Assembly: GCF_900142775.1 (NCBI RefSeq) | Contig: NZ_FRCC01000005.1 | Coordinates: 1 to 64,000 of the forward strand | Source: Flavobacterium flevense | Lineage (GTDB): Bacteria > Bacteroidota > Bacteroidia > Flavobacteriales > Flavobacteriaceae | Direction of reading: 5' to 3' | DNA length: 64,000 bases | Part shown: positions 25,913 to 33,980 of the stretch, in pieces | How positions within the stretch are numbered: the stretch's first letter is position 1 | Layout: each line of letters starts with the position of its first letter | Notes under the pieces: generated by a model | Seen by the model: only the letters and a program-made list of their open reading frames with translations | Database searches by the model: none | What the model was told of the DNA's origin: nothing | Program-made: the position numbers and the translations under genes

Positions 25913-26421
25913 TAGGTTACCGCTGCAAAAATATCGTATTCTTTTATTTTCTCTCTTCCATTTAAGAAAGTGAGTTCCATCAGGAAATTTAACTGTATAA
26001 TTTCGCCACCTAGTTTTTCTACCAGTTCGCAAACTGCTTTGGCTGTTCCCCCTGTTGCCAGCACATCATCGTGAATTAATACCTTATCCCCTTTTTGAAT
26101 CGCATCAATATGAATTTCCAGATTATCGGTTCCGTATTCTAAGTCGTAAGAAGCAGAAATGGTTTCGTATGGCAACTTACCAGGTTTACGTACAGGTACA
26201 AATCCGGCATTTAATTGCTGTGCTAATAACATTCCGAATAAAAAACCTCTACTTTCTGCACCAATAACCTTATCTATTTTTTGCCCTTTTAAGGATTCCA
26301 CTAATGTTTTCAGGCATTCCCGGGTTGCATTTGCATCATTTAACAGCGGAGTTATATCTTTAAACAAAATTCCTTCTTTTGGAAAACCCTGAATATCACG
26401 GATATAATTTTCTAACTTCAT
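25909..26421 (-). CDS. apt: Adenine phosphoribosyltransferase
   Basis: 170 residues, usual length. It converts adenine and PRPP to AMP (purine salvage). Motifs: FPKEGILFKDITPLL near the start, ESRGFLFG, and the PRPP loop VLIHDDVLATGGTA (about 114-127). Convergent with the 46-residue gene, with overlapping stop codons. Divergent from tRNA-Arg. Confidence 0.96.
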   Translation of the reverse strand: MKLENYIRDIQGFPKEGILFKDITPLLNDANATRECLKTLVESLKGQKIDKVIGAESRGFLFGMLLAQQLNAGFVPVRKPGKLPYETISASYDLEYGTDNLEIHIDAIQKGDKVLIHDDVLATGGTAKAVCELVEKLGGEIIQLNFLMELTFLNGREKIKEYDIFAAVTY

Positions 26422-26449
26422 TTTTTTTAGTATTTATTGAAATTTATGC

Positions 26450-26479
26450 TTGCAAGTTACACATTTATCCCTATATTTG
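26450..26479 (+). promoter_or_regulatory. Promoter of tRNA-Arg
   Basis: -33 TTG at 26450-26452 and -7 TATATTTG at 26472-26479, with a 19-base spacer. This is the clearest complete Bacteroidota promoter in the window. The tRNA begins 34 bases after the -7 box. Confidence 0.75.
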
Positions 26480-26513
26480 CACCCGCAATCACGTTTACAA
26501 AACGTCTGCAAAT

Positions 26514-26587
26514 GGCCTCGTGGCGCAACTGAATAGCGCATCTGATTACGGCTCAGAAGGTTACTGGTTTGAATCCAGTCGAGGTCA
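26514..26587 (+). tRNA. tRNA-Arg (anticodon ACG)
   Basis: Full cloverleaf: acceptor GGCCTCG / CGAGGTC with discriminator A, D stem GCGC / GCGC, anticodon stem TCTGA / TCAGA with loop TTACGGC (ACG), variable AGGTT, T arm ACTGG-TTTGAAT-CCAGT. The ACG anticodon (A34 to inosine) reads CGN codons. The CCA end is not encoded (CTT follows the discriminator). Confidence 0.96.
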
Positions 26588-26590
26588 CTT

Positions 26591-26626
26591 AAAAAACTCT
26601 AAATCAATGATTTAGAGTTTTTTTTT
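26591..26626. terminator. Terminator after tRNA-Arg
   Basis: Stem ACTCTAAAT / ATTTAGAGT around CAATG, with T's on the plus side and A's before it; it can also serve the Lrp-type gene on the minus strand. Confidence 0.85.
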
Positions 26627-26703
26627 GTTCTAAACTTAAGATTCAATCTCCTAAAACAAAAATATACAAAGTTTCCTATTAGAACAATAAGCTTTCCTTT
26701 AGC

Positions 26704-27156
26704 CTATCCGTAGAGATTTTTTATCTCCGACATAACAAAGGTACTTTGGGTACTCCCTATACTTTCAACTGATCCTAATTTATTAAACACAAAATCTTGA
26801 TAATGCTTCATATCTTTGACTGAAACTTTCATTAAAAAATCGTAATCACCTGATATATTGTAACATTCTACAATTTCTTCTATTTTCATAATATCACTAA
26901 CAAACTGATTCCCTATGTTACGATCGTGCTGTTTAAGTTTGATATTACAGAAAACGATAAATCCCCTGTTTAGTTTTTCTGGATCCAGCAGGGCTATATA
27001 TTTCTTAATATAACCGTTATTTTCCAATCTTTTAATACGCTCAAAAACAGGCGATGCCGAAAGATTTACCATTTTAGCAAGCTCTTTTACAGTGTATTTA
27101 GAATTATCGTGAAGTATATTTAATAACCGAAGATCAATTTCATCTATCTGCTCCAT
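26704..27156 (-). CDS. Lrp/AsnC-family regulator
   Basis: 150 residues. The helix-turn-helix is in 1-60 (DEIDLRLLNILHDNSKYTVKELAKMVNLS, ERIKRLENNGYI) and the RAM ligand-binding domain follows (GFIVFCNIKL, CYNISGDYDFLMKV, VESIGSTQSTFVMSEIK). Such proteins sense amino acids and control their metabolism. It lies downstream of the mesX-mesD-SBF transporter run, separated by 224 bases with a short hairpin (27341-27362). A role in controlling methionine genes is plausible but not shown. Confidence 0.92.
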   Translation of the reverse strand: MEQIDEIDLRLLNILHDNSKYTVKELAKMVNLSASPVFERIKRLENNGYIKKYIALLDPEKLNRGFIVFCNIKLKQHDRNIGNQFVSDIMKIEEIVECYNISGDYDFLMKVSVKDMKHYQDFVFNKLGSVESIGSTQSTFVMSEIKNLYG

Positions 27157-27380
27157 AGAATATTACTTTAAACAGGTTTAATTTATTTTAAATCAGAATA
27201 AAATTCTTCAAATATAACCAAAAACAATACAAAAATCTTATTTCGCACAAGTTAAAAACATAACATACTGCAGCTTTTATCTTCACAGTATAAAAATCTA
27301 AAAGGCATTATTTTATAGCAGGGAGCATTATTCTTGGTGCCCTTTATCTAAAAAGATAAAGGACCACGTCATAAATAAAA

Positions 27381-28373
27381 TTATACTTCTTTTCGTCGAG
27401 CCATACCCTGAGCGATGATACTTGCGGCAATCAATTGTAAGGCATGGTAAAGCATGAGCGGCAGCAATATGATACCGGTGATGGTACTGTGCTGAAAAAG
27501 TACTTTTGACATAACCGTGCCGTGTACCAATGACTTTTTAGACCCGCAGAATAAGACAGTAATACGGTCTTCATCAGAAAAACCAAGCAGGCGGCTGAGT
27601 AGTCCTACACAAAAGAATACGGCAAAAAACAACGCCATCATCCCTGCAGCGAGTCCAGCAAGTTCAAGGGCGGTGAAGCCTTCAAAAAGATGTTCGGAAA
27701 ATGACTTGCAAAACGACGTGTAAATAATCGTTAGAATAACTGCCTGATCGAAATATTTGAGCTGTTTCTTGTATTTTTCGGCAATGGCGCCGAAACGGGA
27801 ATTGAGGCTTATACCAATGATGACAGGCAGCAAAACTTGAAGAATCAACTTTAAGCCGATTTGAGTGATATCAAAATCGCCTGTAGCAGAAGCTATAAAT
27901 AACCCAACCCAGATCGGCGTCACAACTACTCCGATCAAACTGGAAATACTTGCATTGAAAATGGCTGCGGGAATGTTTCCCTTGGCGATGGAAACCATGA
28001 CCACCGAAGAGGATACTGTAGATGGTAATGCTGCCAGAAAAAATACACCCAGCCAAAGCAGCTCAAAGCCGTTATTGATAAACAACGGGCGAAATGCCAA
28101 AACAATAAGCGGAAAAAATAAAAAGGTTGTCAACTGGACGACAATGTGCATTTTCCAATTGGAAAGTCCGGCTTTTAGTTTCTCAACACTTAAACGTAAG
28201 CCATAAAACAAGAAAATCAACGAAACTCCAGCATTGGCAATCTCCTCCAGCGAAACAGGTTCTTTGACCATGCCTGGCTTTGGCAAAAAATAAGCCATCA
28301 GAATCATGGCGGCTATCATTAACAGGAAACCGTCGAAACCTGCTTTTTTTAATACTTCTAATAATTTCTTCAA
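27381..28373 (-). CDS. Bile acid:sodium symporter-family transporter (SBF-like, SLC10A7 type)
   Basis: 330 residues with about ten membrane helices. NAGVSLIFLFYGLRLSVEKLKAG, FLAALPSTVSSSVVMVSIAKGN and FCGSKKSLVHGTVMSKVLF are the conserved spots of the SBF-like (DUF4137) branch, which includes yeast Rch1 and human SLC10A7. Substrate unknown. It is 13 bases downstream of mesD, so it shares the operon with a folate-independent methionine synthase, and could import a methyl donor, a sulfur compound or the cofactor precursor. This is inference. Its base composition is higher in G+C than its neighbours, which may indicate transfer. Confidence 0.88.
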   Translation of the reverse strand: MKKLLEVLKKAGFDGFLLMIAAMILMAYFLPKPGMVKEPVSLEEIANAGVSLIFLFYGLRLSVEKLKAGLSNWKMHIVVQLTTFLFFPLIVLAFRPLFINNGFELLWLGVFFLAALPSTVSSSVVMVSIAKGNIPAAIFNASISSLIGVVVTPIWVGLFIASATGDFDITQIGLKLILQVLLPVIIGISLNSRFGAIAEKYKKQLKYFDQAVILTIIYTSFCKSFSEHLFEGFTALELAGLAAGMMALFFAVFFCVGLLSRLLGFSDEDRITVLFCGSKKSLVHGTVMSKVLFQHSTITGIILLPLMLYHALQLIAASIIAQGMARRKEV

Positions 28374-28386
28374 TGTGTTTTAAATA

Positions 28387-29463
28387 TTATTCCTCCGTGG
28401 AGGCACGGACACCATTATTAATACATTGAGACCAAACCCCAAGTTCTTTGCGTATAATTTCTGCTCCTGCGCTTAAAGCACTTAACTTGCCTCTGGCTAC
28501 GTTTCGAGATAGCGGGGCCATACCGCAGTTTGTAGAAGGGTAAAGATTTTCGGCATCTACAAACTCAAGAGCTTTACGCAGCGTAGCAGCAACTTCTTCT
28601 GGTGTTTCGATAGTGTTGCTTGCCACATCAATGGCACCGACCATTACTTTTTTACCGCGAACAAGTTCGATTAAATTTAAAGGCACATTGGAGTTGTGAC
28701 ATTCTAAAGACACCACATCAATTTTAGATTTTTGAATTTTCGGAAAAATTTCTTCGTATTGTCTCCACTCTGAACCTAATGTCTTTTTCCAATCAGTATT
28801 TGCCTGTATTCCATAACCATAACAAATATGAACCGCAGTTTGACAGTGTAAACCTTCAATAGCTCTTTCTAATGCTGCCATTCCCCAATCGTTTACTTCA
28901 TCAAAGAACACATTAAATGCAGGTTCATCAAACTGAATAATATCTACCCCTGCGTCTTGAAGTTCTCTTGCTTCTTCATTGAGTGCTTTTGCAAATTCCC
29001 ACGCCAATTTTTCCCGGCTTTTATAATGGTCGTCGTACAAGGTATCTACCATTGTAAGCGGGCCTGGCAATGCCCATTTTATAGGCTTATTAGTCTGTTT
29101 ACGTAAAAAATTAGCATCTTCAACAAAAACTGCTCTTTGACGTGCAACCTCACCTACCACTACTGGAACACTCGCGTCATAACGATTACGGATTTTTACT
29201 GTTTTACGATTTTCAAAATCTACACCGCTTAAATGTTCGATAAAAGTCGTTACAAAATGCTGGCGTGTCTGCTCGCCGTCGCAAATGATATCTATATCTG
29301 CCAATTGTTGTTCGTGCAGAGAAATGCGCAACGCATCTTGTTTTCCTTCAAGTAGCTGATCGCCTTCTAATTTCCATGGTGACCAAAGTTTTTCGGGTGG
29401 TGCAAGCCAGGCAGGTTTGGGTAAACTTCCGACAATAGAGGTAGGTAATAATAATTTCTTCAT
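28387..29463 (-). CDS. mesD: MesD: core MetE-like, folate-independent methionine synthase
   Basis: 358 residues, half the length of MetE (about 750). It corresponds to the C-terminal catalytic domain only. Zinc ligands are present: His212 and Cys214 in HICYGYG, Glu254 in LECHNSN and Cys313 in STNCGM. Without the N-terminal half it cannot bind polyglutamyl methyl-folate as MetE does. The DUF1852 gene directly upstream identifies the MesD/MesX type, described as using a non-folate methyl donor and depending on MesX. Homocysteine binding and methionine formation are expected. The gap to mesX is 30 bases. Confidence 0.85.
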   Translation of the reverse strand: MKKLLLPTSIVGSLPKPAWLAPPEKLWSPWKLEGDQLLEGKQDALRISLHEQQLADIDIICDGEQTRQHFVTTFIEHLSGVDFENRKTVKIRNRYDASVPVVVGEVARQRAVFVEDANFLRKQTNKPIKWALPGPLTMVDTLYDDHYKSREKLAWEFAKALNEEARELQDAGVDIIQFDEPAFNVFFDEVNDWGMAALERAIEGLHCQTAVHICYGYGIQANTDWKKTLGSEWRQYEEIFPKIQKSKIDVVSLECHNSNVPLNLIELVRGKKVMVGAIDVASNTIETPEEVAATLRKALEFVDAENLYPSTNCGMAPLSRNVARGKLSALSAGAEIIRKELGVWSQCINNGVRASTEE

Positions 29464-29493
29464 AATAGTATAATTTTAATGCGTTGTAATCAA

Positions 29494-30546
29494 TTAAAGT
29501 GTAAAATTAGCAGACCATTGTTCCAGGAGACTTTTGTAAGGTTTAATGAAATGCTCTTCTGCATATTTACCCTGTTCAAGAGCCAGTCGGCTGCGCTCTT
29601 CGCGGTCATAAGCCACGCGAGTCAGTGAATAATCTTCGTGTTTAATACTAGGTTGATAGATTTTCCCAGCCACTGAATTTGCATTGTAAATTTCAGGGCG
29701 ATAAATTTTCTGGAAAGTCTCCATCGTGCTGATTGAGCTGATTAATCCAAGATCTGTATAATCCGCAAGCAGATCTCCGGAATGATAAAAAGCCATCGGT
29801 GCCACACTATTCGGAGGCATGAAAAAACGAACCTTTAAGCCCATTTTAGAGAAATATTCATCAGTGATAGAATATTGATCCTGCAAATACTCAAAACCCA
29901 GAACCGGATGCTGATACTCAGTACGAGTATAAGTTTTGTTGCTCGATACACTTAGACAAATGATTGGTGACTTCTTAAAGTACTCTTTATAAGTGGTTGA
30001 ATTCACAAAACACTTATAAAGTTTTCCATGCAAATCACCAAAATTTTCAGGAGTACAAAAACTAGATTTATTTTTATTGTAATCGATCAATAAAATACTG
30101 AAATCATAATCACGAACATAAGACGAAAAATTATTTCCGGCAATACCCTCAATACGCTGGCCAGTTTTGTGGTCAAAAATATTGGTTTTTAAAACTTCAA
30201 TCAAAGGCAGATTTTTAATACCATTCTTATCATCAATACTCATCGTTACTGTGATGATTTCAAGTTCTACAAGGTAACGATCCCCTTTTGGATTATCCAG
30301 ATGAGCCAATGCATTGAATCGATTGTTAATCATATTTAATGCATTACGTAAGTTTTGTTGGCGATTACCGCCTCTAGCCAAGTTTGCAAAATTGGTTGTC
30401 AAACGCGTTTCGCTTGAGGGGTGATAGTTTTCATCTAAACGAGTGCTCTTTAGTGTGAATGCAAAATCATTCTGGATTGTATTCTGGATGTTTTCAATAT
30501 CCTTCTTTTCGTTTATTCCCCTATCTTCTTGTATGTTCGCTTTCAT
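29494..30546 (-). CDS. mesX: MesX (DUF1852), partner of MesD
   Basis: 350 residues, soluble, no signal peptide. Family features: FAFTLKSTRLDENYHPSSETRLTTNFANLARG, NALNMINNRFNALAHLDNP, GDRYLVELEIITVTMSIDD, and the C-terminal ALEQGKYAEEHFIKPYKSLLEQWSANF. DUF1852 is found next to core-MetE genes. Published genetics (as I recall, the study of four families of folate-independent methionine synthases) shows it is needed for MesD, probably to help use or generate the methyl donor. It is first gene of the minus-strand run. Confidence 0.85.
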   Translation of the reverse strand: MKANIQEDRGINEKKDIENIQNTIQNDFAFTLKSTRLDENYHPSSETRLTTNFANLARGGNRQQNLRNALNMINNRFNALAHLDNPKGDRYLVELEIITVTMSIDDKNGIKNLPLIEVLKTNIFDHKTGQRIEGIAGNNFSSYVRDYDFSILLIDYNKNKSSFCTPENFGDLHGKLYKCFVNSTTYKEYFKKSPIICLSVSSNKTYTRTEYQHPVLGFEYLQDQYSITDEYFSKMGLKVRFFMPPNSVAPMAFYHSGDLLADYTDLGLISSISTMETFQKIYRPEIYNANSVAGKIYQPSIKHEDYSLTRVAYDREERSRLALEQGKYAEEHFIKPYKSLLEQWSANFTL

Positions 30547-30623
30547 CTGATGATGCTATTTAGTTTTTTTACCCTGCAAATTTGAAAATAAAAGATTTAA
30601 TATTTTACAAAACCGAAAAAATA

Positions 30624-30710
30624 AGATAATTATTCTTTTTTATAATATTTTTACAGATTATTAATCTTTTTATAAATGTAATAATAAAGGAAAACAGATA
30701 ATTATTCTTT
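30624..30710. promoter_or_regulatory. Direct 15-base repeats in the mesX/nitroreductase divergent region
   Basis: AGATAATTATTCTTT occurs at 30624-30638 and 30696-30710, 72 bases apart. The core TAATTA is palindromic, with AGA and TCT on either side. It is a candidate binding site for the Lrp-type or another regulator shared by the two divergent units. Confidence 0.45.
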
Positions 30711-30782
30711 AGATAACTAGGATATGACTGATTTGAAGTTTCCCATAGCAATTCAAGCGTCGAAAAAGAAAACAATATCATT

Positions 30783-30790
30783 TATATTTG
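30783..30790 (+). promoter_or_regulatory. Bacteroidota -7 box for the nitroreductase gene
   Basis: TATATTTG ends 24 bases before the ATG at 30815. A longer frame would begin at a TTG inside this box, so 30815 is the better start. Confidence 0.65.
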
Positions 30791-30814
30791 CCAAAAATTA
30801 AGATAGACATAGCA

Positions 30815-31444
30815 ATGAATTTGATAGAAAATTTAAAATGGCGCTACGCCACAAAAGCTTACAGTAACATTAAAGTAACAGAAGAGAAGGTCGATCAGAT
30901 CTTAGAGGCTATAAATCTTTCAGCATCTTCTTGTGGTCTGCAATCTTACCGTGTTTTTGTTGTAAGCAACCCGGAAATCCAAAAAAAATTAGGTGCTGAT
31001 TCGTATAATGGACAGATTAGCTCTTGCTCTCATTTGTTGGTTTTTGCTGCATTCAATGACATGACTTCGCGTTACATTGACGATTACATGACAATGACAG
31101 AAAAGCAAAGAGGTCTTGATGCTGGTGCCTTATCAGGATTTAGAAATGGACTGCATTCCTATTTCAGTGCTATTAACGAAGAACAAAAAGCCCTTTGGGC
31201 GGCCAAACAGGCTTATATTGCACTAGGAACTGCACTTATTGCTGCGGCAGAATTGAAAGTGGATGCCACTCCTATCGAAGGATTTAATGCCGCCACTATC
31301 GATGAAGTTTTAGGTTTGAAAGAAAAAGGGTTATATGCTACAGTTATCCTCGCTTTAGGATATAGGGATTCTGAAAAAGACTATATGGCAGCTACTAAAA
31401 AAGTTCGTTTGCCTATAGATGAAATGATAACTAAAGTTTACTAA
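30815..31444 (+). CDS. Nitroreductase-family FMN oxidoreductase
   Basis: 209 residues from ATG 30815. NfsB-like features: WRYATKAYSNIKVTEEKVDQIL near the start (FMN phosphate contact), SASSCGLQSYRVFVVSN, QISSCSHLLVFAA, AAKQAYIALGTALIAAAEL and the closing ATVILALGYRDSEKDYM. It would reduce flavins, quinones or nitro compounds with NAD(P)H. It is transcribed divergently from mesX, and supply of reduced flavin to MesD/MesX is a possible link. Confidence 0.88.
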   Translation: MNLIENLKWRYATKAYSNIKVTEEKVDQILEAINLSASSCGLQSYRVFVVSNPEIQKKLGADSYNGQISSCSHLLVFAAFNDMTSRYIDDYMTMTEKQRGLDAGALSGFRNGLHSYFSAINEEQKALWAAKQAYIALGTALIAAAELKVDATPIEGFNAATIDEVLGLKEKGLYATVILALGYRDSEKDYMAATKKVRLPIDEMITKVY

Positions 31445-31494
31445 TGTTATTTATACATGTTAATTATTAAGTAAAAGTATATGTTGAACCTTGT

Positions 31495-31629
31495 GCACTT
31501 GCTACCTTTTCTGCCACAAAAAGCTCAGGCGAATTATACAGTTTTTATCCTGCATAAGATATGTGGCAGCATTATGGCACGTTGCATTTGGACTTGATAC
31601 CTTTTTCACACAAAAAACTAAGGCGAATC
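31495..31629 (+). repeat. Degenerate direct repeat downstream of the nitroreductase gene
   Basis: Two copies about 97 bases apart, at 31498-31537 and 31594-31629. Both contain CTTGnTACCTTTT, then CACAAAAA and AGGCGAAT. They lie in a 467-base gap that also contains a terminator (31670-31698) and an interrupted small frame on the minus strand. No gene is visible on the plus strand. Confidence 0.5.
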
Positions 31630-31669
31630 TTAAATAAATTTTATAGAAATTTGTCCTGTTCCTGTCGCA

Positions 31670-31698
31670 AAACCCTGATAAAATATCAGGTTTTTTTT
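31670..31698 (+). terminator. Rho-independent terminator
   Basis: Stem CCTGATA / TATCAGG, loop AAA, followed by eight T's. It is 226 bases after the nitroreductase stop, so may end a separate short RNA. Confidence 0.7.
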
Positions 31699-31897
31699 AT
31701 GGTTCGAAAATTCTCTTGTACTTTGTTTTTTCTTTTAATGAAGTAAGCAGCAATAGAACAATTATATAATAGGAAAATAGTGCCCCAATAGAATATCCTA
31801 TAAAAGAAACTAAAGACTGCAATAAAACCGCAATAATTCAAGATATGAAGCCTATAGCTAATATAATGATGGTGCTTATTCTTAATATTTTATACAC
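31697..31897 (-). pseudogene. Interrupted small membrane protein (in-frame TGA)
   Basis: Starting at GTG 31897, 19 codons read VYKILRISTIIILAIGFIS, then a TGA, then 46 open codons IIAVLLQSLVSFIGYSIGAL and on to EKTKYKRIFEP and TAA at 31697-31699. Joined across the TGA this is a plausible 66-residue protein with two hydrophobic helices and a basic tail. It begins 15 bases after the stop of the YCF48-like gene in the same direction. It may be a pseudogene, a sequence error, or chance. Confidence 0.35.
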
Positions 31898-31911
31898 CGT
31901 ATTCTTTTTTA

Positions 31912-33021
31912 TTACTTATAAAAGTATTCATTAGTAGTTTTATATAAGTTATTTCTATCCAGAATGTAAATGTTATTTTCAAAAACATCAATAGCATAAG
32001 AATCTCCCATAAAAAGAATGTTTTCATCTGTTTTAGTTAGAAAGGGATGGATATTCTTTCCATTTTTATCAATTTCATACATAAAAACAGCTCTGTTTTT
32101 AGAAAAGGAAATTGAAGTGGTTATAAGCGCTTTATTCTTGATAAACTCAATGTCCGTGATGTTGGGATTCTCTGGAACTTCGATTATGCGCCAATTTTCC
32201 CCACCATCATCGGTATAATGTAGTTTTCCATTGATTCCTCCTACATAGCCCTCATTACTGTTTTTGAAAGCAATCGAATTTAAAGGCTTTGTCTTGAGAA
32301 GTAGTTTCCAAGTCTTTCCACCATCATTTGTTGTATAACATTCTCCAAATGAGGTCACGATAGTAATTTTTTCACTAGAATGAATAGCAAAATCTGTTAT
32401 GGCTCCGCTATTTTTTAATGCTTCATTAGTATCAATTATTTCCCACTGCTCTCCTCCATCATTCGTTTTTAGAATAAGGGGAATAGTATTATGTTCACCA
32501 ACGATAAAGCCTGATTTTTCATTAAAAAAATGAATTTTATAGAATTTAAATTGGCCGAAAGAATTTCCCTCTTCAAAAAGATTTTCGGCATTATAAACGC
32601 TCCAAGATCCGCCAAAATCATTACTCCTGAAAATATAGTTACTTTCTCCAACAATAAATATAGTATTACCGGAAAAGGAAACGGAATGAAAAGCATTGGC
32701 AAATTTTGAAAAAGAATATTCTTTCCAATTAGCACCTCCATTTTTTGTGATTCTGGCTCTTAACCCCGTTCCGCCAGCCAATATTCCAATATCTTCCGTT
32801 TTAAATTTGATGCTGTTATAAAAGTGAAATCCTGTTTCCTCTAAACTATTGAGTATAGAAACGTTTTGGTTATTTGCGGTATTAATAAAAGAAAGATCTG
32901 TTTGGGTACTAGTATCAATAGTACTGAATTCTATTTCGGGAACTTCTTTAATGGGAATGTAATTGTTTTTTGAACACGATAAGAAAAGTGATATCAAAAA
33001 TATTAAAATGTAATTGTTCAT
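31912..33021 (-). CDS. YCF48/BNR-repeat lipoprotein
   Basis: 369 residues from ATG 33021 (an ATG 9 bases earlier is possible). Lipoprotein signal with the lipobox FLSC, then a beta-propeller built of repeats carrying the BNR/YCF48 motif TxDGGxxW: TKNGGANWKEY, SNDFGGSWSVY, TNDGGEQWEII, TNDGGKTWKLL, TDDGGENWRII. Repeats of this type occur in sialidase-like and photosystem-assembly-like propellers, and in Bacteroidota many such lipoproteins bind partners of unknown identity. It lies 19 bases downstream of a hypothetical secreted protein. Confidence 0.82.
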   Translation of the reverse strand: MNNYILIFLISLFLSCSKNNYIPIKEVPEIEFSTIDTSTQTDLSFINTANNQNVSILNSLEETGFHFYNSIKFKTEDIGILAGGTGLRARITKNGGANWKEYSFSKFANAFHSVSFSGNTIFIVGESNYIFRSNDFGGSWSVYNAENLFEEGNSFGQFKFYKIHFFNEKSGFIVGEHNTIPLILKTNDGGEQWEIIDTNEALKNSGAITDFAIHSSEKITIVTSFGECYTTNDGGKTWKLLLKTKPLNSIAFKNSNEGYVGGINGKLHYTDDGGENWRIIEVPENPNITDIEFIKNKALITTSISFSKNRAVFMYEIDKNGKNIHPFLTKTDENILFMGDSYAIDVFENNIYILDRNNLYKTTNEYFYK

Positions 33022-33040
33022 ACTACTCATTGCTTGTTTT

Positions 33041-33616
33041 TTACTCTTTATATTTCCTTAATAATTTTTTCAAAGGAATTCTTGAGTTTTTAAATTTTTC
33101 TGTCTTCTTTAAATAAGGTTCTATAGTGAAACTGATTCTATCGTCAGCATCAAAAACCCAATAATTACCTTCTAGTTTTCCATTGCTGCTTTGAATGTTA
33201 TCTTCAGGTATATTGTTTAAGTAAAACTTATTTTTAGCAGCATTGAACCAGATCCCCATAGAAGCTAAATCTTTTTCATGGGTATATTTAAGGGTAAGGT
33301 GCGGTCTAATTAAAACCAAATAGGTTTGAGTAGTCATTTTCACAGGAGTAAGCTTAAAATCCTTGGAGGTAAAATTATCCAATTCTTTCGCCCAGGCTGT
33401 ATGCTTCTCTTTCCATTTGTAAATTTTGTCCCATTGTTCAAATACAAGTCTCTCGTCTTTTTCAGACTGGATCAAGGCAAACAAATCTTCCTGAATAATC
33501 TCTATTTGCTTTTCCTTCGGATAAATGAGTACGGTAGTTTTATCGGCCGTAATTCGTGCATCATCCATTCCAAAAAAGGATCCCAAGGCAAAAAAAAATA
33601 TTTTTATTTCGTTCAT
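33041..33616 (-). CDS. Hypothetical protein linked to the YCF48 lipoprotein
   Basis: 191 residues. A hydrophobic start (IKIFFFALGSFFGM) may be a weak signal or anchor. The rest is mixed: ITADKTTVLIYPKEKQIEIIQEDLFALIQ, a Trp-rich helix EQWDKIYKWKEKHTAWAKELDNF, TYLVLIRPHLTLKYTHEKDLASMGIWFN, and a basic end KFKNSRIPLKKLLRKYKE. I do not recognise the family. It is translated just before the propeller lipoprotein and probably works with it. Confidence 0.65.
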   Translation of the reverse strand: MNEIKIFFFALGSFFGMDDARITADKTTVLIYPKEKQIEIIQEDLFALIQSEKDERLVFEQWDKIYKWKEKHTAWAKELDNFTSKDFKLTPVKMTTQTYLVLIRPHLTLKYTHEKDLASMGIWFNAAKNKFYLNNIPEDNIQSSNGKLEGNYWVFDADDRISFTIEPYLKKTEKFKNSRIPLKKLLRKYKE

Positions 33617-33980
33617 TTAACAGTTTATTTTATGGTCATTATTAGCTCTAAAATTTCTTTTCCTTTTCTATCATTAATTTAGTGTTTCCAATGCTCTTTT
33701 AGATATGCTAAAAAAAATTACAGACAAACTTAAGAATAAATTTTACTAAAAATAAATTGTTCCAATTCTTCAAATCCTCTAACAGTGATTCAAGTTTTTG
33801 TACCACAAATCACAAAATCTTTAGATTTACTAATTATATTAATGCTTGGCTTCTAACAAAACAACTTACAACCTACTTATTTTCAACAATATATTGAAAT
33901 TTTGTAAAATTTTATAAATTAAATGTAAGGCAAGAACCAATTTTTAAGCATAACTTTAGGAGAATAAAAAAAACCATATC
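33617..33980. other. Gene-free AT-rich gap
   Basis: 364 bases between divergent genes. I see no coding frame, no strong hairpin and no perfect -7 box. It presumably carries the two promoters. Confidence 0.5.

Noticed and set aside
27341..27362. CCTTTATC/GATAAAGG hairpin as terminator of the SBF gene
   Set aside because: No T-tract follows on the minus strand; it is noted only as a weak hairpin.
28387..29463. Truncated metE pseudogene
   Set aside because: All four zinc ligands are kept, the frame is intact, and the DUF1852 partner next to it explains the short form.
30547..30814. SAM or cobalamin riboswitch upstream of mesX
   Set aside because: No conserved riboswitch core can be recognised in either strand of the 268-base region; it is AT-rich with only the direct repeats.
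31561..31746. 61-codon plus-strand frame after the nitroreductase gene
   Set aside because: It crosses a strong terminator hairpin and a repeated 40-base element, and has no promoter; the composition is not protein-like.
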